A program made the position numbers and the translations under genes. Positions 18,642-28,780 of a stretch of DNA of 64,000 nucleotides are shown here, piece by piece (positions within the stretch are counted from its first letter, which is position 1; the number at the start of each line of letters is the position of its first letter). The stretch is taken from NCBI GenBank assembly GCA_938035945.1, contig CALHOU010000074.1, forward strand, positions 1 through 64,000, in the 5' to 3' direction. The notes beneath the pieces were generated by a model. It did not search any database. It was given only the letters and a program-made list of their open reading frames with translations, and had not been told where the DNA came from. This stretch comes from an uncultured Granulosicoccaceae bacterium. GTDB lineage: Bacteria > Pseudomonadota > Gammaproteobacteria > Granulosicoccales > Granulosicoccaceae.

Positions 18642-18968
18642 TTAGTGCGTTTGTAAATTCAGCGGTACATATTCACCCGATTCGGCGCGAACAAAAGAGT
18701 GTTCAATGGCTGGATGGCGCAAAGCCACGTCGCTAAGATCTTCTAACAAATTCTGTTCAGACACATACGCTTCATAAACTGTTTGTTCGTTCTCAGCATA
18801 CAAATGGTAAAAGGGCTGATCTTTATGGGGCCGAATTTCTATCGGGATAGCTTCATACCACTGCTCGGTATTGCTGAATGTCGGGTCTACGTCAAAAATG
18901 ATCCCGCGAAATGGATAAACGCGGTGACGTACTACCTGTCCGATTTGAAATTTAGCAACTCTACTCAT
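18642..18968 (-). CDS. hspQ: Heat shock protein HspQ
   Basis: 108 residues from the ATG at 18968, close to the 105-residue E. coli protein. The family core is evident: AKFQIGQVVRHRVYPFRGIIFDVDP, then PFYHLYAENEQTVYEAYVSEQNL and the C-terminal VRAESGEYVPLN. HspQ is a hemimethylated-oriC-binding YccV-like protein that acts as a Lon specificity enhancer and influences DnaA turnover in enterobacteria. A longer frame extends upstream to 19106, but the family alignment starts at MSRVAKF. It is divergent from the large lipoprotein gene at 19140. Confidence 0.93.
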   Translation of the reverse strand: MSRVAKFQIGQVVRHRVYPFRGIIFDVDPTFSNTEQWYEAIPIEIRPHKDQPFYHLYAENEQTVYEAYVSEQNLLEDLSDVALRHPAIEHSFVRAESGEYVPLNLQTH

Positions 18969-19139
18969 AGCATTTAGTTTAACCAAGCAGTTCACACGTG
19001 TAATGAAACGAGTGTTAAAACGACAGTTCGTCTGTATGTTTTCATGCAGACATACAGTGTTACAAAGCATTGCGTACAGTACTTGAAACGCGGCACTCAG
19101 GTGCAATTTGGTACATCCAACATTTCAAGGAGAAAACGC

Positions 19140-20711
19140 ATGCAAAAAGTAGCGTCAACCAAGTCTAGTATACGTGGCCAGAGATCGGGTGTATCACTGG
19201 TCAAAGCGGGCATTGTTACAGCGGTACTGTTCATACTCACGGCCTGTGGTTCCGGTGCTGGCGATCCGGTTCAGAACAGCCCAACCCAAGCGCTCGAAGC
19301 ACCCGCACTTAGTCACTTAAGTGATGCTGAACTGCAACGCTCGGCGGCCACTGGCAGTAAACAGATGCGTACGGGCATGGATAACGTTCAACGTTTTGCG
19401 CAATCGCCAAGCATGGCAGACTCGATGAACACGGCCGATGCGGGAAACATGTTGTCTAGGTTAATGGGTATGTCAGGTGATTCTGCATCGGTAAGCGTCG
19501 ATTCAATCAACTCTGATGATGTGGCCTACGATGCCAACGGTAGCCCAGTCGTTCCGGTAGATACCACTCCAGCAGATGATCAACCCGCGGACATGGTGTT
19601 CGACAACGACGAAGACCTGTGGGAGGACTCAGGTACTGACAGGTTAATCGATATAACGCTTGGCCTTGTCGGCGATGCTGATGTCACGCGAGCAGGTGAT
19701 ACGGTATTGGTAAACCCGGACGATCAAGTGCTGTGCAACGTTGAATCCCTGGATATGCAGTCCGCGCAGGAAATGCAATTTTGTTTAGCCATGGTTACGG
19801 ACTTGCGCGTGCGGATCGATGGTCAAACCGAAGCGTCTGGATTGGTCACTTATCTTTACCAAGAAGAGCCAATGTTCAGCGTTGATTACGCACCGCAACG
19901 GGCAAGCTACAAGCTTTACCTGTTGGGTATACACAAAGTGTTGCAACAAGCGGCATCAATCGCACCGGATGAATATGGAGATATTCCCGAACAGTTTGAA
20001 GGTGTGATTGAATTAGGTGTGCAGATAGATAACGACACCTTTGGCCAGGAGGCCGGCTCGATAAATTTGGCGATCATCTCCCCAATTGCTATTGAAGCAC
20101 AGGCGGCAGGCGCCGGTATTAACATCGCAGCTTCAAACCTGTTTCGATTTGAGAATAATGAAGCTCTGGGTGCTGCGAGCATTGAGCTGGATGCGGGAGC
20201 TGCGTCCTATTATTTTACTGATGGCGAGCGCATTGACATAGCCAGCAGCGGTTCGACATTCAAAATTGATTTTGTTGACGATGGTGAGCAAATTAGCGTA
20301 AGCAAATTGGGTTTGGGCCGTGGACCTTTAACCGTGTCCATCGATTCTGTGGAGGTGGCTCGGGTCACGCTTGAAACCTTCGGTTTTGATATTGATACAA
20401 TTTCTCGTCAGCTCATGCTAACAAGCGAATTGGATTTAGACATCGTCGTTAATCTTGTGTCGGAGTATTTCGGTGGCTCGCCAGAGGAATCTTTCAGATT
20501 CGGCTTATCCGCAACAGCACCGACTAACGCGACGTTTATTGCTCAGAAAAATGGTTCTATAAAGCTTGAAAACGCGGGTCCTGTCGAACTTGATTGGTTC
20601 GCAAGTTTTGGCGGTGAAATGGGTCAGCAGAACTACCTATTACGCGAAGGTGAATGCTTTACAGAAGATAGTGTGGGCAACGCATTGTTTTCATTAACGG
20701 TTTGCGATTAG
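19140..20711 (+). CDS. Large putative lipoprotein of unknown function
   Basis: 523 residues from ATG 19140, which has AAGGAG at 19127-19132; an upstream ATG at 19044 is rejected because it would run through the hspQ promoter region. A 40-residue N-terminal region with the membrane segment GIVTAVLFILTAC ends in lipobox LTAC. Residues 45-180 are Asp/Ser/Ala-rich; the rest appears beta-rich and ends with a Cys pair (EGECF...TVCD) likely to form a disulfide. No family recognised. Probably an outer-membrane lipoprotein exposed to the periplasm or surface. Confidence 0.7.
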   Translation: MQKVASTKSSIRGQRSGVSLVKAGIVTAVLFILTACGSGAGDPVQNSPTQALEAPALSHLSDAELQRSAATGSKQMRTGMDNVQRFAQSPSMADSMNTADAGNMLSRLMGMSGDSASVSVDSINSDDVAYDANGSPVVPVDTTPADDQPADMVFDNDEDLWEDSGTDRLIDITLGLVGDADVTRAGDTVLVNPDDQVLCNVESLDMQSAQEMQFCLAMVTDLRVRIDGQTEASGLVTYLYQEEPMFSVDYAPQRASYKLYLLGIHKVLQQAASIAPDEYGDIPEQFEGVIELGVQIDNDTFGQEAGSINLAIISPIAIEAQAAGAGINIAASNLFRFENNEALGAASIELDAGAASYYFTDGERIDIASSGSTFKIDFVDDGEQISVSKLGLGRGPLTVSIDSVEVARVTLETFGFDIDTISRQLMLTSELDLDIVVNLVSEYFGGSPEESFRFGLSATAPTNATFIAQKNGSIKLENAGPVELDWFASFGGEMGQQNYLLREGECFTEDSVGNALFSLTVCD

Positions 20712-20881
20712 CAAAACAGGCTTTTCTTAAGTAAAGTTGGGCGCCGGGGAAGCTGTTCGGTGCCCAAGTTCTGAACACCCCCCCATCGCTTTATTCGATC
20801 TATTGCAGTTTCTCGAAGTTCGGTGGCGTCTCTGGTAATCTGTGCTTACTTTCACCACAGAATTTATTTGGAGTACGACGC

Positions 20882-22477
20882 ATGAAAACCCTATCTTCGG
20901 GCTGGTCGCTCGCTGCAGTGGCCGCCACCTTCGCCGCATCGTCGGCCATGGCTGATACCAGCATGACCATCCTGCACACTAATGACTTCCATTCGCGAGT
21001 GGAACCTATCAGTAAGTACGATGGCGGTTGTTCCGCTGAGGACAATGCAGAAGGCAAATGCTTTGGTGGTTATGCCCGCATGGTCACAGCGGTTGCAGAA
21101 GCGCGTAAGCGTAACCCGGATGCTTTACTTGTTGATGGTGGTGATCAGTTCCAGGGTTCACTGTTCTATACCTACTACAAAGGCACCGTTGCCGCAGAGA
21201 TCATGAACAACTTGCAGTACGACGGCATGACGGTGGGCAACCACGAATTTGATGATGGTCCTGCCGTGTTGCGTGGGTTCATGGATAAGGTTGCGTTTCC
21301 TGTTCTTATGTCTAACGCCGATGTTAGTAAGGAACCTGCGCTTGCTAACAAACTAATGAAGTCGACCGTGATAGAGAAGGCCGGACAAAAAATCGGTTTA
21401 ATTGGTTTGACACCTGAAAACACAAATGAACTGGCAAGTCCGGGTAAAAACATCACGTTTTCCGACCCGGTTGAAGCAGTTAGAGGTGAAGTGGCAGCGC
21501 TGACAGAAGCTGGTGTAAACATCATTGTTGTGCTATCGCACTCGGGCTACCGAACCGATCTTCGTGTCGCTGAAGAAGTGGAAGGCGTTGATGTCATCGT
21601 GGGTGGTCATTCAAATACCTTGCTTTCAAATACCAATGAGCGTGCTAAAGGCCCTTATCCAACAATGGTTGGTAAAACCGCTGTTGTGCAAGCCTATGCT
21701 TATGGTAAGTACCTTGGTGAATTGAACGTTAAGTTCAATGATGCTGGCGAATTGGTGGAAGCGGTAGGTGAGCCGATTTTAATTGACGGTTCTATCGCTG
21801 AAAACGCGGACGTTGTTACCCGTGTTAGTGAGTTGGCAAAGCCACTTGATGAAATCCGTAACAAGGTTGTCGCGTCTGCGGCAGATTTGATCGAAGGTAA
21901 TCGCGATGTCTGTCGAGCGATGGAATGTTCAATGGGTAACTTGGTCGCGGATGCCATGCTGGCACGTGTTGCTGATCAAGGCGTCAGTGTGGCGATTGCG
22001 AATTCAGGTGGCCTTCGTGCTTCCATTGATGCCGGTGAAATCACCATGGGCGAGGTGCTCACCGTACTGCCTTTCCAAAATACACTTTCAACTTTTCAGA
22101 TCTCTGGTGCAGGCTTAATGTCGGCACTTGAAAATGGGGTGAGCCAAGTGGAAGAAGGTGCTGGGCGATTTCCACAGGTTGCTGGTATGAAATTCACTTG
22201 GGATCCTAATAAATCTCCGGAACAGGGCCGCATAGTTGAAGCCATGGTTATGCAAGATGGCGAGTGGACTGCGCTTGATGCCAGTGCCGAATACAGTGTT
22301 GTGACTAACAACTATGTGCGTGGCGGTGGTGATGGTTTTAAGATGTTCGCAACCGATGGCAAGAACGCTTATGACTATGGCCCAAGCTTGGAAGATGTGG
22401 TGGCTGAATACCTGGCTGAAGCCGGTCCTTACAAGCCCTATACTGATGGACGTATTAAGGCAATGCCTGCTCAGTAA
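20882..22477 (+). CDS. Periplasmic 5'-nucleotidase / UshA-family metallophosphoesterase
   Basis: 531 residues with a signal peptide (AAVAATFAASSAMA-D). The calcineurin-like domain shows LHTNDFHSR (Asp35, His37), GGDQFQG (Asp88) and GNHEFDDG (Asn120, His121), then GGHSNT as the last metal-site histidine. The C-terminal half is the 5'-nucleotidase substrate domain, with SGGLRASIDAGEITMGEVLTV and YVRGGGDGF. The family hydrolyses periplasmic nucleotides to nucleosides and phosphate. GGAG at 20870 precedes the start. A strong intrinsic terminator follows, so it is a single-gene unit. Confidence 0.93.
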   Translation: MKTLSSGWSLAAVAATFAASSAMADTSMTILHTNDFHSRVEPISKYDGGCSAEDNAEGKCFGGYARMVTAVAEARKRNPDALLVDGGDQFQGSLFYTYYKGTVAAEIMNNLQYDGMTVGNHEFDDGPAVLRGFMDKVAFPVLMSNADVSKEPALANKLMKSTVIEKAGQKIGLIGLTPENTNELASPGKNITFSDPVEAVRGEVAALTEAGVNIIVVLSHSGYRTDLRVAEEVEGVDVIVGGHSNTLLSNTNERAKGPYPTMVGKTAVVQAYAYGKYLGELNVKFNDAGELVEAVGEPILIDGSIAENADVVTRVSELAKPLDEIRNKVVASAADLIEGNRDVCRAMECSMGNLVADAMLARVADQGVSVAIANSGGLRASIDAGEITMGEVLTVLPFQNTLSTFQISGAGLMSALENGVSQVEEGAGRFPQVAGMKFTWDPNKSPEQGRIVEAMVMQDGEWTALDASAEYSVVTNNYVRGGGDGFKMFATDGKNAYDYGPSLEDVVAEYLAEAGPYKPYTDGRIKAMPAQ

Positions 22478-22489
22478 AATGACCGACCG

Positions 22490-22522
22490 AGAGGCGCAAA
22501 TCTGAACTTGCGCCTCTTCTTT
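22490..22522 (+). terminator. Intrinsic terminator after the 5'-nucleotidase gene
   Basis: AGAGGCGCAA (22490-22499) pairs perfectly with TTGCGCCTCT (22508-22517) across an 8-nt loop, followed by TCTTTGG. Confidence 0.8.
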
Positions 22523-22557
22523 GGTCCTCACCTGTTCGTTTCTCATTAGTACCTTGC

Positions 22558-23469
22558 ATGCCTAAACACATTCCCATTCATACACGGTTTAAGTTAAGCC
22601 TATTTAGATGTGCCCTGCTAGTGTGGTTGAGTTACGCACCTGTGTTAAACGCATCGACAAGTGCTTCGCCCATCGCAAAGCCTTCAGTGGCTTCAATTAA
22701 TTTATGTACTGATCAACTGGTGTTATTACTAGCCGAGCACGAACAAATATTATCCTTGTCCAATTTATCGCACGATAAATCCGGCTCTTATCTTTATAAA
22801 GAAGCGGCATCGTATCCAGTGACTAAAGGTGAGAGCGAAGCTATTTTGGCAATGCAGCCTGATGTCATTCTTGCTGGACAATACACGACAAAACAAACCG
22901 TAAAATTATTGCGTGAACTCGGCTTCAGGGTGGAGCTGGTACCGATTGCCAACACCCTTAATCAACTCTATGACAACATCATTAATGTGGCGACTTGGGT
23001 TGGAGATGTTGAGAAAGGCGAAAGGATGGTCAGTGCTATGCAACAGCGTGTATCCCGGCTAGGGGCGAAGTTGGCAGAGGATGTACGCGTCAATCCAAGC
23101 GCGGCTTTTTACGACCCTAACGGCTACACGGTGGGTGATAAGACCTTGCGCGGGCAAGTTTTGAAATTAAGCGGTTGGACTAATGTTGCCACACAGTGGG
23201 GAATTGAACACTATGGCACTTTGTCTTTAGAGTCAATGGTTACACTCGCTCCAGATGCCGTTATTGACTCACCCTACAGTGTAGGAACCTACTCACGTGG
23301 GCAGCAGCTACTAAAACACCCGGCATTGCATGCTCAGGGTCTAGACACGGTTGTTATTGGTATCCCGAGTCGACAAACCATTTGCGCAGGCCCTTGGACG
23401 GTTGACATGATTGAGCTATTGTCTGAGAAAAGATCTGATCTGCTGCATGCCAATGACGGAGCGGATTAG
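22558..23469 (+). CDS. Periplasmic binding protein, BtuF/FhuD type (cobalamin, haem or Fe-siderophore)
   Basis: 303 residues with a signal peptide and a type III periplasmic-binding fold (PF01497): VASINLCTDQLVLLL at the start of the mature protein, then AILAMQPDVILAGQYTT and, later, TLSLESMVTLAPDAVID, which are the usual alignment landmarks. These proteins deliver cobalamin, haem or iron-siderophore to an ABC importer. No permease or ATPase gene lies nearby, so it must serve a transporter encoded elsewhere or is a degenerate orphan. The ligand cannot be inferred. No Shine-Dalgarno sequence is obvious before the ATG. Confidence 0.78.
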   Translation: MPKHIPIHTRFKLSLFRCALLVWLSYAPVLNASTSASPIAKPSVASINLCTDQLVLLLAEHEQILSLSNLSHDKSGSYLYKEAASYPVTKGESEAILAMQPDVILAGQYTTKQTVKLLRELGFRVELVPIANTLNQLYDNIINVATWVGDVEKGERMVSAMQQRVSRLGAKLAEDVRVNPSAAFYDPNGYTVGDKTLRGQVLKLSGWTNVATQWGIEHYGTLSLESMVTLAPDAVIDSPYSVGTYSRGQQLLKHPALHAQGLDTVVIGIPSRQTICAGPWTVDMIELLSEKRSDLLHANDGAD

Positions 23470-23551
23470 ACATATTGGTAACCCCTGTTTGCTTGTCAAT
23501 CAAGCGCTTATGTGCGATAACGAATGTGCTCGTCCAACTTAAGGGGGTAAT

Positions 23552-23767
23552 ATGAAAAAAGCATCACTTGTTGTAGCGGTATCATTTTCTCTTATGTCTG
23601 CAAGCGCGTTTGCCGGTGGCAATTGCATTTACGGTCATGCTCATGAGGTAGCTGAAGTGGCCGCTGAACCCACTAACGAAGAGGTCGTTGATCCAAGCTT
23701 GCTCGCTTTATTAAAAAAGCAGCAAGAGCAATCCAAACAAATGTCGCCAGTTATCACGTTTAACTAG
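23552..23767 (+). CDS. Small secreted protein of unknown function
   Basis: 71 residues with a clear signal peptide (VVAVSFSLMSASAFA-GG), leaving a mature peptide of about 49 residues. It begins GGNCIYGHAHEVAEV, so it has one Cys and two His close together that could bind metal or haem, and it ends in a Lys/Gln-rich helix. A strong AAGGGGG-type ribosome site precedes the ATG. It follows the BtuF/FhuD-type gene by 82 bp and is followed by a terminator, so the two may be co-transcribed and functionally linked to metal or cofactor uptake. Confidence 0.7.
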   Translation: MKKASLVVAVSFSLMSASAFAGGNCIYGHAHEVAEVAAEPTNEEVVDPSLLALLKKQQEQSKQMSPVITFN

Positions 23768-23822
23768 TGTAATACTGCCCGCGAACGTTTGTGTTCGCAG
23801 GTCACATTTTAAGTTAATCCAA

Positions 23823-23846
23823 AGCGGCCTTTCGGGCCGCTTTTTC
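23823..23846 (+). terminator. Intrinsic terminator
   Basis: AGCGGCC (23823-23829) pairs with GGCCGCT (23835-23841), followed by TTTTCTTTG. A second small hairpin, GCGAAC/GTTCGC, lies just before it around 23781-23800. Confidence 0.9.
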
Positions 23847-24021
23847 TTTGCCTGCAGAACACCCTTTGCCAAGGTTTACAAGCCTTAGTGTGAGGCACTG
23901 CACAGGCTGATCTTCCAACCATGACGTACCGCTCACTCGCTCCAGGGACAGCTTGTCTTGTAGTTATCTAAGCCGCTAGGGTAGTCGAACGCATAAAAAC
24001 AATAATAAGCGGTGCTTTTGC

Positions 24022-24954
24022 ATGTTTAATCTCCCAAGTCGCTCTCTTATAGTTGCACAAACACGTCGATGTTTATGGGTGTTTGCGATTTGCCTTGTAC
24101 TGGGCTTAAACCTGTCTGTTGCACATGCGGTGCAGCTCGAGCAAGTGAGCACTGCAAAAGATACGACAACTGTAGATAATTCGGCAGATGAATTGTTCGC
24201 CGCTTCTGGTTTAAAAAAACTTGTGGAACAAATTCCAGCAAGTACGGCTGCATCGTTTGAGGTTGCGCTAACCGCTGATCAATTGCCCATACTTTTTAGT
24301 GCAGTAGACGAAGAGTCAATCAGGTTAGCCGTCAATAATGCGTTTAAACAAGCAACGTTCAACAAGTATCTGCTGAAGGAACTTCGCCAAGGCATGAGCC
24401 AGTCGGCACGGCAAACCATGCTTGATTGGTATGCCGGTGAGCTGGGTCAGCGCGTGGTGAAAGCAGAATTAGAAAACTCATTATTAACATCACAAACGCG
24501 TTTCGAAGATTATCAATATTTTTTGCAACGTTATCCTGTTGACCCGGTCAGGGAGCAGTTAATGTTGAACCTGGACTACACAATGAAGTCAACCGAAGCT
24601 GCGGTTGAAATGATGACCAATATTCAAGTGGCGTTTAGCGTAAGCCTTGCGCGTTTTATGCCGAAGGAATATCGCTTAAGTCGGCAGGAGATTATCGACA
24701 TGGTTGAAAGCAACCATGAATACTTATGGGTGGAATACACTACGCAAACACTTGAAGTATTGTTATTTACGTATCAAGAATTAAGTAACGAAGAGCTTGT
24801 TGAATTAAACGACGTGCTCGGCACGCAAGCTGGCCAAGCATTTGTGGTTGCCATCAACAACGGAATCAAGAAAGGCATGTTCGCATCCAGCCTTGATCTT
24901 GGTGATGGACTTGGTGCTTTGTTAGACCAGGCACCTTTGTCGCCGGGCATTTAA
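24022..24954 (+). CDS. Hypothetical secreted protein, possibly DUF2059-like
   Basis: 310 residues with an N-terminal membrane or signal segment (CLWVFAICLVLGLNLSVAHA-V). The rest is predicted alpha-helical, with TMLDWYAGELGQRVVKAE resembling the helix pair seen in DUF2059 proteins, where a conserved WYxS/GxxG motif precedes the second helix. I am not confident in the family call. It is convergent with ygiQ across 20 bp. No Shine-Dalgarno sequence is evident. Confidence 0.62.
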   Translation: MFNLPSRSLIVAQTRRCLWVFAICLVLGLNLSVAHAVQLEQVSTAKDTTTVDNSADELFAASGLKKLVEQIPASTAASFEVALTADQLPILFSAVDEESIRLAVNNAFKQATFNKYLLKELRQGMSQSARQTMLDWYAGELGQRVVKAELENSLLTSQTRFEDYQYFLQRYPVDPVREQLMLNLDYTMKSTEAAVEMMTNIQVAFSVSLARFMPKEYRLSRQEIIDMVESNHEYLWVEYTTQTLEVLLFTYQELSNEELVELNDVLGTQAGQAFVVAINNGIKKGMFASSLDLGDGLGALLDQAPLSPGI

Positions 24955-24974
24955 CTGGCCCGCTTAACTTATCG

Positions 24975-27194
24975 TTATGACGTTTCGCGCGGCGGCAATC
25001 CTGTGTGCTGCGATAAAATAGTACCTTTTTTCGTGCGTTTCTTTCCTGGCGTGCTGTTTTTCTTCCGCGCGCTGCTATAGCTTCCGTCGGTTCTTGGTTG
25101 ATAAGCCGGAATCAAATGATGTTTGCTATTACCAATCAAATCCTGTCGGCCCATCTCTTTTAACGCATCCCGAAGCATGGGCCAATTGTTAGGATCGTGA
25201 TAACGCAGGAATGCTTTGTGAAGTGCACGTTGCGAAGCGGTTTTAGCGACACTTACATCCTCGCTATCTTGTTTAATGCGCTTTAAAGGATTTTTACCCG
25301 TGTAGTACATCGTGGTTGCACTGGCCATCGGGGAGGGGTAAAAATTCTGCACCTGATCAGCTCGAAAACCGTTGCGCTTAAGCCAAAGTGCAAGGTTCAT
25401 CATGTCAGTGTCGGTGGTGCCGGGATGTGCAGCTATAAAGTACGGTATTAAATACTGTTCTTTGCCAGCTTTTTTGCTGAATTTCTCAAACAAAGCTTTA
25501 AATTCATCATATGCCCCAATGCCGGGCTTCATCATCTTATCCAGCGGAGCGCGTTCGGTGTGCTCTGGCGCAATTTTTAAATAGCCACCAACATGATGTG
25601 TAACTAATTCCTCTACGTATTCAGGTGATTCAACGGCTAAGTCATACCGAAGTCCAGATGCAATAAGGACCTTTTTAATACCCGGTAGTTCACGTGCGCG
25701 TTTGTATAATTTGATCAATGAAGAATGGTCGGTGTTCAAGTTGCTGCAAATGCCTGGATACACACAGGATGGCAGTCGGCAATTGGATTCAATTTCTTTC
25801 GATTTGCAAGCAATGCGATACATGTTTGCGGTGGGTCCGCCGAGGTCTGAGATAACGCCGGTAAAACCGGGGACGGTATCGCGCATGGATTCAATTTCTT
25901 TAATGATTGAATCTTCGGAACGGTTTTGTATAACCCGACCTTCATGTTCAGTGATAGAGCAAAAGGTACAGCCGCCAAAACACCCGCGCATTATATTGAC
26001 CGAGAAACGGATCATGTCATACGCTGGAATCCGAGCTTTACCATAAGCCGGGTGTGGAACCCGCGAGAACGGTTGATCGAACACGTAGTCCATTTCTTCA
26101 GTATTTAGTGGAATCGGTGGTGGGTTTATCCATAGTTTCTGTCCTCCTTGATTCTGAACTAATGCGCGTGCATTGCCAGGGTTTGTCTCAAGATGTAAAA
26201 CACGATTGGCGTGGGCGTAGAGCACTTTGTTGTTCTTGACCACATCAAATGCTGGCAGTCTTAACACCGTTCGATCACGTTCCCCTTTGCGAATTGCTTG
26301 TCGTTCTTGACGCGACATAAACTTCAGCGTGATAGGCGCGTTCGGGTCGTCGTTTGGTGTGCTGGATTCGGTGCCGGCATCATTGGCGGCCGGTGTATTG
26401 CACGATGCGGCTTCATCTTCGGGCAATACATCGTATGGGTTGCTGTGTTTTTCCACTCGACCTGGCTTATCAACATTGGTTGAATCGATTACCGTCCAGT
26501 CAGATGGGATATCGTTAATCATGTAGGCAGTGCCACGAAGGTTACGCAAGGTATCTATGCTTCGACCCGAAGCCAGACCATGTGCAATGTCGACAATGGC
26601 GCGTTCGCCATTGCCGTAAACGAGCATGTCGGCTTTGGCATCGGCCAGAATTGATCGGCGTACTTTGTCCTGCCAATAGTCGTAATGCGCTATGCGGCGT
26701 AATGAGGCTTCAATACCACCGATAACAATTGGAATGTCGGCGAAGGCTTCACGGCAACGCTGCGCGTACACGATTGAGCTGCGATCGGGACGTTTTCCAC
26801 CCTCATTATTGGGCGAATAGGCGTCATCTGAGCGAATTTTTCGATCAGCCGTATATCGATTGATCATGGAGTCCATATTGCCGGCGGTAACACCGAAAAA
26901 CAGGTTTGGGGCGCCTAGAGCCTGAAATGCGTCCGTGTTTTGCCATTCTGGCTGTGCGATGATGCCTACACGGAATCCGTGAGATTCCAGTAATCGGCCC
27001 ACAATAGCCATGCCGAAGCTGGGGCTGTCGACGTACGCATCGCCCGTTACGATGATGATATCGCAGCTATCCCAGCCCAATTCGTCCATTTCGGCCCGAT
27101 TCATGGGTAAAAAAGGCGCACGACCGTAACATTCTGCCCAATAAGGCGGGTAGTCAAATAAGGCGCGTGTTTTGGATTTCGTGGGCTCTGGCAT
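24975..27194 (-). CDS. ygiQ: YgiQ-family radical SAM protein
   Basis: 739 residues, the same length as E. coli YgiQ. The 4Fe-4S cluster motif CFGGCTFC gives Cys405, Cys409 and Cys412 (CxxxCxxC), followed by SITEHEGR and [13 protein letters not shown]. The N-terminal region ([17 protein letters not shown], then [17 protein letters not shown]) is a cobalamin-binding-like domain found in this family. The C-terminal 40 residues are Lys/Arg/Ser-rich and probably disordered. The substrate is unknown. It is divergent from the RND adaptor gene, with the starts 86 bp apart. Confidence 0.95.
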   Translation of the reverse strand: MPEPTKSKTRALFDYPPYWAECYGRAPFLPMNRAEMDELGWDSCDIIIVTGDAYVDSPSFGMAIVGRLLESHGFRVGIIAQPEWQNTDAFQALGAPNLFFGVTAGNMDSMINRYTADRKIRSDDAYSPNNEGGKRPDRSSIVYAQRCREAFADIPIVIGGIEASLRRIAHYDYWQDKVRRSILADAKADMLVYGNGERAIVDIAHGLASGRSIDTLRNLRGTAYMINDIPSDWTVIDSTNVDKPGRVEKHSNPYDVLPEDEAASCNTPAANDAGTESSTPNDDPNAPITLKFMSRQERQAIRKGERDRTVLRLPAFDVVKNNKVLYAHANRVLHLETNPGNARALVQNQGGQKLWINPPPIPLNTEEMDYVFDQPFSRVPHPAYGKARIPAYDMIRFSVNIMRGCFGGCTFCSITEHEGRVIQNRSEDSIIKEIESMRDTVPGFTGVISDLGGPTANMYRIACKSKEIESNCRLPSCVYPGICSNLNTDHSSLIKLYKRARELPGIKKVLIASGLRYDLAVESPEYVEELVTHHVGGYLKIAPEHTERAPLDKMMKPGIGAYDEFKALFEKFSKKAGKEQYLIPYFIAAHPGTTDTDMMNLALWLKRNGFRADQVQNFYPSPMASATTMYYTGKNPLKRIKQDSEDVSVAKTASQRALHKAFLRYHDPNNWPMLRDALKEMGRQDLIGNSKHHLIPAYQPRTDGSYSSARKKNSTPGKKRTKKGTILSQHTGLPPRETS

Positions 27195-27280
27195 TGAAAC
27201 TGGTCTCGGTCAGCGCTCGTATAATACCTGTATACGCTTTTTTAAGCTCAATAAAGTACTTAGAAGTTCTGGATATCTTG

Positions 27281-28765
27281 ATGAAGTTACTGTTAAAAGT
27301 TCTTATACCTGTGCTGGTTCTCGTTGGTAGCGCCTTCGCCGCCAAGACTATATTGGAGAATCGACCAGAACCCAGAAAACGCCCTCAGTTTCCGAAAGTG
27401 CAAGCTGTGGAGGCCACCGCATTAAAACTCAGCAATTATCCGGTTGTGATTCGTAGTCAAGGCACCGTCAAGCCAACCCAATCTTCGACGATGGTGGCCG
27501 AGGTAACGGGCACTATCGTAAAGCTTGCTGACGACTACGTTATCGGCGGCAGCTTTTCAAAGGGCGATGTGTTGATGCAAATTGATGAGCGCGATTACAC
27601 AATAGCGTTAACACAGGCAGAAGCCAACCTGGCGCAATCAACAGCGGCGTTACAAGAAGAAGCTGCACGCGGACAATTAGCAAAATCTGAATGGGAGAGT
27701 TTGCGACGTGGTAAGAAAGCCTCTGAGTTCACGCTTCGTTTACCGCAGTTAGCGGCAGCTCGTGCAAACCGTGATGCCGCGCAAGCGCAAGTTGATCGAG
27801 CGAAATTGGATTTGGAACGAACGCGATTCGTTGCACCGTTCGACGGCAAAGTACTGGAAACCAGTGTTGACCCTGGTCAGTTTGTTTCACGTGGTGCACG
27901 CTTGGGTCAAATATATTCAACTGAAAGTGTTGATGTGCGATTGCCTTTGTCGAGTCGGCAGCTCACGTTTTTAGATATTCCCACCTCCGGCAACTTACCG
28001 CCAAGCCAATTACCAAACATTGAACTTAACGCCGTAGTTGCAGGTGAGAAACAAACTTGGACGGGAAAAGTCGTACGCGCCGAAGGTGTTGATACAGCCA
28101 CTCAGCAACTCAACATCATAGCCCGCATTGAAAAGCCGTTTGCTGATGGTCGAACGCCGTTGCGTATTGGTCAATTTGTAGAAGCCAATATTGCCGGTCG
28201 TGTGTTAGAGAATGTGTTTGTGTTGCCACGATCAGCTGTACGTGAAGATCGCGAGGTATTGCTGGTTAATAAAGACAACCAACTCGAACGTCGTGAAGTC
28301 ACAGTGGCTTGGGCAGATGAACAAACCGCTGCAATAAGCGGCGGGCTTGAAGCCGGTGCGGTGCTTGTGACTACGCCATTGAGCACAGTGACCAATGGTA
28401 CGCCAGTGCGTGCAACCATAGACGGTGTTGCTCCGCCGCCACCAAAGGGTAGACGGGGCGGTGGTGCTGGAAAGCCTGAGGGTGGCGGTAAACCCGCCGG
28501 TACCGGACAGCGCGGTCAGGGCCAGGCTGATGGTGCAGGCAGGCGTGGTCAGGGCCAAGGTGATGGTGCTGGTAGGCCTAGCCAAGGCCAGGGTGCCGAA
28601 GGTCAAGGTGAGGGCGCTGGCGCAAGTAATCGTAGCGCTGGCAAGCCCAGAGAAGGGAAAGGTAGGCGTGGTCAAGAACGTGGCCAGAATGCCGAACAAG
28701 GTGCGCAAACAACCGAGACGAGTGGCAAGATTGATCGTTCATCGGGTGCTACAGTTTCTAACTAA
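27281..28765 (+). CDS. RND efflux periplasmic adaptor (membrane fusion protein) with Gly-rich tail
   Basis: 494 residues from the ATG at 27281; longer frames upstream add an unrelated N-terminus. The order is a membrane anchor (LLLKVLIPVLVLVGSAFA), lipoyl-like domain (RSQGTVKPTQSSTMVAEVTG), alpha-hairpin (AQSTAALQEEAARGQLAKSEW), then beta-barrel (RFVAPFDGKVLETSVDPGQFV). The last 113 residues are a low-complexity Gly/Gln/Arg tail with imperfect 12-residue repeats (RGQGQADGAGR-like). The tail is not part of the normal MFP fold. It lies 15 bp before the RND pump gene and forms one unit with it. Confidence 0.92.
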   Translation: MKLLLKVLIPVLVLVGSAFAAKTILENRPEPRKRPQFPKVQAVEATALKLSNYPVVIRSQGTVKPTQSSTMVAEVTGTIVKLADDYVIGGSFSKGDVLMQIDERDYTIALTQAEANLAQSTAALQEEAARGQLAKSEWESLRRGKKASEFTLRLPQLAAARANRDAAQAQVDRAKLDLERTRFVAPFDGKVLETSVDPGQFVSRGARLGQIYSTESVDVRLPLSSRQLTFLDIPTSGNLPPSQLPNIELNAVVAGEKQTWTGKVVRAEGVDTATQQLNIIARIEKPFADGRTPLRIGQFVEANIAGRVLENVFVLPRSAVREDREVLLVNKDNQLERREVTVAWADEQTAAISGGLEAGAVLVTTPLSTVTNGTPVRATIDGVAPPPPKGRRGGGAGKPEGGGKPAGTGQRGQGQADGAGRRGQGQGDGAGRPSQGQGAEGQGEGAGASNRSAGKPREGKGRRGQERGQNAEQGAQTTETSGKIDRSSGATVSN

Positions 28766-28780
28766 CAACGGGAGACCACT

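Noticed and set aside
28232-28708. 158-codon Thr/Ala-rich frame on the minus strand
   Set aside because: Antisense to the repetitive Gly-rich tail of the RND adaptor; low-complexity only.
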